Origin: CAG-411 sp963643465
Lineage (GTDB): Bacteria; Bacillota; Clostridia; Lachnospirales; Lachnospiraceae
Direction: 5' to 3'
Assembly (NCBI GenBank): GCA_963643465.1
Contig: CAVIJT010000005.1
Location: 129,634-193,633 of the forward strand
Length of the DNA: 64,000 bases
Position numbers and translations under genes: made by a program
Notes under the pieces: model-generated
Database searches by the model: none
The model's input: the letters and a program-made list of their open reading frames with translations, nothing else
Told to the model about the DNA's origin: nothing
Shown: piece after piece, positions 61,276 to 64,000 of the stretch
How positions within the stretch are numbered: the stretch's first letter is position 1
How the letters are laid out: each line of letters opens with the position of its first letter

Positions 61276-63396
61276 TTGGCTGGAAGAGAGTACGCGTTAT
61301 CAGAAACAAGAAATATCGGTATCATGGCTCATATTGATGCTGGTAAAACAACAACAACAGAACGTATTTTATATTATACAGGTGTAAACCATAAGATTGG
61401 TGATACACATGATGGTAATGCTACCATGGACTGGATGGAGCAGGAACAGGAAAGAGGTATCACAATTACTTCTGCTGCTACAACATGCCACTGGACATTA
61501 CAAAAAGAAGCAAAACCTATGCCAGGAGCAAAAGAACATCGTATTAACATTATCGATACACCGGGACACGTTGACTTTACTGTAGAGGTAGAGCGTTCCC
61601 TTCGTGTACTTGATAGTGCGATTGGTGTATTCTGTGCAAAGGGTGGCGTTGAGCCACAGTCAGAGAACGTATGGCGTCAGGCTGACACATACAACGTACC
61701 ACGTATGGCATTCATCAACAAGATGGATATTCTTGGTGCAGATTTCTACGGTGCAGTAGATCAGATTAGAGAAAGACTTGGAAAGAATGCAATTTGTCTT
61801 CAGTTACCAATCGGTAAGGAAGATGATTTCCAAGGACTTATTGACTTATTCGAGATGCAGGCTTACATCTATAATGATGATAAGGGTGATGATATTTCTA
61901 TTACAGAGATTCCAGAAGATATGAAGGATGATGCTGAGTTATATCATACAGAATTAGTTGAAAAGATTTGTGAGTTAGATGATGACTTAATGATGCAGTA
62001 TTTAGAAGGTGAAGAGCCTAGTGTTGAAGAATTAAAGGCTGCATTAAGAAAAGCAACATGTGAGTGTACAGCAGTTCCTGTATGTTGTGGTTCAGCATAT
62101 AGAAACAAAGGTGTACAGAAGTTACTTGATGCTGTTATCGAGTTTTTACCAGCTCCTACAGATATTGCTGCTATTAAGGGTGTAGATGAGGATGGTAACG
62201 AAGTTGAGAGACATTCATCTGATGAAGAGCCATTCTCAGCTTTAGCATTTAAGATTATGGCTGACCCATTTGTTGGTAAGTTAGCATTCTTCCGTGTGTA
62301 TTCAGGAACTATGAACTCAGGTTCTTATGTTCTTAACTCAACAAAAGGAAAGAAAGAACGTGTAGGTCGTATCCTTCAGATGCACGCAAATAAGAGAGAA
62401 GAATTAGATAAAGTATACGCAGGAGATATCGCTGCTGCAGTTGGTTTCAAATTAACAACAACAGGTGATACAATCTGTGATGAAAAGGCTCCAGTTATCT
62501 TAGAGTCTATGGAATTCCCAGAACCAGTTATTGAGCTTGCTATCGAGCCTAAGACAAAGAATGACCAAGGTAAGATGGGTGAGGCTTTGGCTAAACTTGC
62601 TGAAGAAGATCCTACATTCCGTCAGCATACAGATGAGGAAACAGGTCAGACTATTATCGCTGGTATGGGTGAGCTTCACTTGGAAATCATCGTAGACAGA
62701 CTTCTTCGTGAGTTCAAGGTAGAAGCAAACGTAGGTGCGCCACAGGTTGCTTACAAAGAAACATTTACTAAGTCTGTAGAAGTAGATAGTAAGTATGCTA
62801 AACAGTCTGGTGGTCGTGGTCAGTACGGACACTGTAAAGTTAAGTTTGAGCCAATGGATGCCAATGGTGAAGAGTTATTCAAGTTTGATTCTACTGTAGT
62901 CGGTGGTGCTATTCCTAAGGAATACATCCCAGCTGTAGGTGAAGGTATCGAAGAAGCTGCACAGGCTGGTATTCTTGCTGGATTCCCAGTGCTTGGTGTT
63001 CATGCAACTGTATACGATGGTTCTTACCATGAAGTCGATTCTTCAGAAATGGCATTCCACATTGCTGGTTCTATGGCATTTAAGGAAGCTATGCAGAAGG
63101 CTGGTGCAGTATTGCTTGAGCCTATCATGAAGGTTGAAGTAACTATGCCAGAAGAATACATGGGAGATGTTATCGGTGATATCAACTCTCGTCGTGGACG
63201 TATCGAAGGTATGGATGATTTGGGCGGTGGAAAGATCGTTCGTGGATTTGTACCTTTGGCTGAGATGTTTGGATATTCTACAGACCTTCGTTCTAAGACT
63301 CAGGGTCGTGGAAACTACTCAATGTTCTTTGAGAAGTATGAGCCATGTCCAAAGTCTGTACAGGATAAAGTGCTTTCTCAGAAGGCAGCTCAGTAA
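61276..63396 (+). CDS. fusA: elongation factor G
   Basis: 706 aa. Translocation GTPase: AHIDAGKTTTTERIL (P-loop), DTPGHVDF (G3), INKMD (G4). Domains II-V follow to the C-terminus (SMFFEKYEPCPKSVQDKVL). It starts at TTG with AAAGGGAGGAAA upstream. A strong terminator separates it from rpsG, so it probably has its own promoter. Confidence 0.98.
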   Translation: MAGREYALSETRNIGIMAHIDAGKTTTTERILYYTGVNHKIGDTHDGNATMDWMEQEQERGITITSAATTCHWTLQKEAKPMPGAKEHRINIIDTPGHVDFTVEVERSLRVLDSAIGVFCAKGGVEPQSENVWRQADTYNVPRMAFINKMDILGADFYGAVDQIRERLGKNAICLQLPIGKEDDFQGLIDLFEMQAYIYNDDKGDDISITEIPEDMKDDAELYHTELVEKICELDDDLMMQYLEGEEPSVEELKAALRKATCECTAVPVCCGSAYRNKGVQKLLDAVIEFLPAPTDIAAIKGVDEDGNEVERHSSDEEPFSALAFKIMADPFVGKLAFFRVYSGTMNSGSYVLNSTKGKKERVGRILQMHANKREELDKVYAGDIAAAVGFKLTTTGDTICDEKAPVILESMEFPEPVIELAIEPKTKNDQGKMGEALAKLAEEDPTFRQHTDEETGQTIIAGMGELHLEIIVDRLLREFKVEANVGAPQVAYKETFTKSVEVDSKYAKQSGGRGQYGHCKVKFEPMDANGEELFKFDSTVVGGAIPKEYIPAVGEGIEEAAQAGILAGFPVLGVHATVYDGSYHEVDSSEMAFHIAGSMAFKEAMQKAGAVLLEPIMKVEVTMPEEYMGDVIGDINSRRGRIEGMDDLGGGKIVRGFVPLAEMFGYSTDLRSKTQGRGNYSMFFEKYEPCPKSVQDKVLSQKAAQ

Positions 63397-63531
63397 TTAG
63401 AAAAGATTACTTTTTTCAATAATTTATCGTTCGTTTGTAAAAGATTTATTTAGAACATTACATCTTATATTCCATTCATTCATAGGCAATATGTTTGGAT
63501 GGAATATGGATGTAGTTTGTAAAAAAAATGC
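63397..63531 (+). other. fusA-tuf spacer with a long hairpin
   Basis: An imperfect inverted repeat (about ACATCTTATATTCCATTC at 63459-63476 with GATGGAATATGGATGT at 63498-63513) lies upstream of the tuf promoter. It is followed by GTTTGTAAAAAAAA instead of a U-tract on the plus strand. It may terminate fusA transcripts in part. Confidence 0.45.
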
Positions 63532-63560
63532 TTGAAAAAAGCGGCGATATGAAATATAAT
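63532..63560 (+). promoter_or_regulatory. tuf promoter
   Basis: TTGAAA (63532-63537), 17-bp spacer, TATAAT (63555-63560), leader about 100 nt. Confidence 0.75.
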
Positions 63561-63668
63561 ATATAGCATATGGCGTCTGATTATATGAAATTGGACGTAG
63601 CGAAACTTAAAAATAATTCCCTATATGGGAAGTATGCGTTAAGCATAAATAAAAGGAGGATATAAAAA

Positions 63669-64000
63669 ATGGCAAAAGCTAAGTTTGAGAGAACTAAACC
63701 ACATTGTAACATTGGTACTATCGGTCACGTTGACCACGGTAAGACAACTTTAACAGCTGCAATTACAAAGACTCTTGCTGCAAGAGTAGAAGGTAACGCT
63801 GCTGTAGATTTCGAAAACATCGATAAAGCTCCAGAGGAAAGAGAAAGAGGTATCACTATCTCTACAGCTCACGTTGAGTACGAAACAGACAACAGACATT
63901 ACGCTCACGTTGACTGTCCAGGACATGCCGATTACGTTAAGAACATGATCACTGGTGCTGCTCAGATGGATGGAGCTATCCTTGTAGTAGCTGCTACTGA
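63669..64000 (+). CDS. tuf: elongation factor Tu, 3' truncated by window edge
   Basis: 110 codons before the window end. MAKAKFERTKPHCNIGTIGH and the P-loop GHVDHGKTTL are followed by the switch region (ERERGITIST) and DCPGHADYVKNM (G3). It carries aminoacyl-tRNA to the ribosome. AAAGGAGGAT precedes the ATG. Confidence 0.98.
   Translation, partial: MAKAKFERTKPHCNIGTIGHVDHGKTTLTAAITKTLAARVEGNAAVDFENIDKAPEERERGITISTAHVEYETDNRHYAHVDCPGHADYVKNMITGAAQMDGAILVVAAT

Noticed and set aside
1..64000. tRNA, rRNA, insertion sequences or prophage genes
   Set aside because: I looked for cloverleaf ends, transposase and integrase motifs, and terminal repeats, and found none that I can support.

Overview
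The window comes from a low-GC Gram-positive anaerobe, most likely a member of the Lachnospiraceae (Clostridia). The pointers are AT-rich codon use, strong AGGAGG-type ribosome sites, an 8Fe-8S clostridial ferredoxin, AddAB instead of RecBCD, Big_2/LRR surface proteins, a teichoic-acid-type gene set, DeoB/DeoD salvage and an FMN-riboswitch-controlled rib operon. The genus is inferred, not shown. The window cuts the first gene (a GH13 amylase) and the last (tuf).

Layout. 1-5.3 kb: the 3' part of the GH13 enzyme, then a signalling cluster of LytTR response regulator, GHKL histidine kinase and methyl-accepting protein. Kinase and methyl-accepting protein share the same N-terminal membrane sensor, and a near-identical 32-bp LytTR-type operator precedes both the regulator and the methyl-accepting gene. 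5.5-14 kb: membrane metallopeptidase, XRE-AlaA aminotransferase fusion, XRE regulator, unknown secreted protein, ECF sigma factor with a membrane anti-sigma-like partner, cytidylate-kinase-like protein, lysozyme-like protein and a surface FN3-like protein. 14-20.3 kb: hybrid histidine kinase, deoB-deoD, and a Big_2/LRR surface protein.

20.4-28 kb: a complete type II-A CRISPR-Cas locus. A divergent tracrRNA and cas9 have back-to-back promoters; cas9-cas1-cas2-csn2 overlap by 4 nt at each junction; a 67-bp leader ends in ATTTGAG; the array has 20 repeats and 19 spacers. The catalytic residues of Cas9 and Cas1 are intact and the tracrRNA anti-repeat pairs with the repeat along its length with a canonical bulge, so the system looks functional. 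Spacers 2 and 10 differ at only three positions.

28-34.4 kb: an ABC-2 exporter operon and a PlsC-type acyltransferase on the minus strand, then a dCache-type chemoreceptor. 34.4-38.4 kb: FMN riboswitch and ribD-ribE-ribBA-ribH. 38.5-41.5 kb: MerR regulator, DUF1858 protein, ferredoxin, a small orphan gene and a Big_2 acidic surface protein. 41.6-48.8 kb: addB-addA. 49-64 kb: rpoB-rpoC, a three-gene teichoic-acid-type insert (tagD, GT2, TagB/F-like), then rpsL-rpsG-fusA-tuf. Promoters and terminators are called by eye from -35/-10 and stem-loop/U-tract patterns and were not scored computationally.
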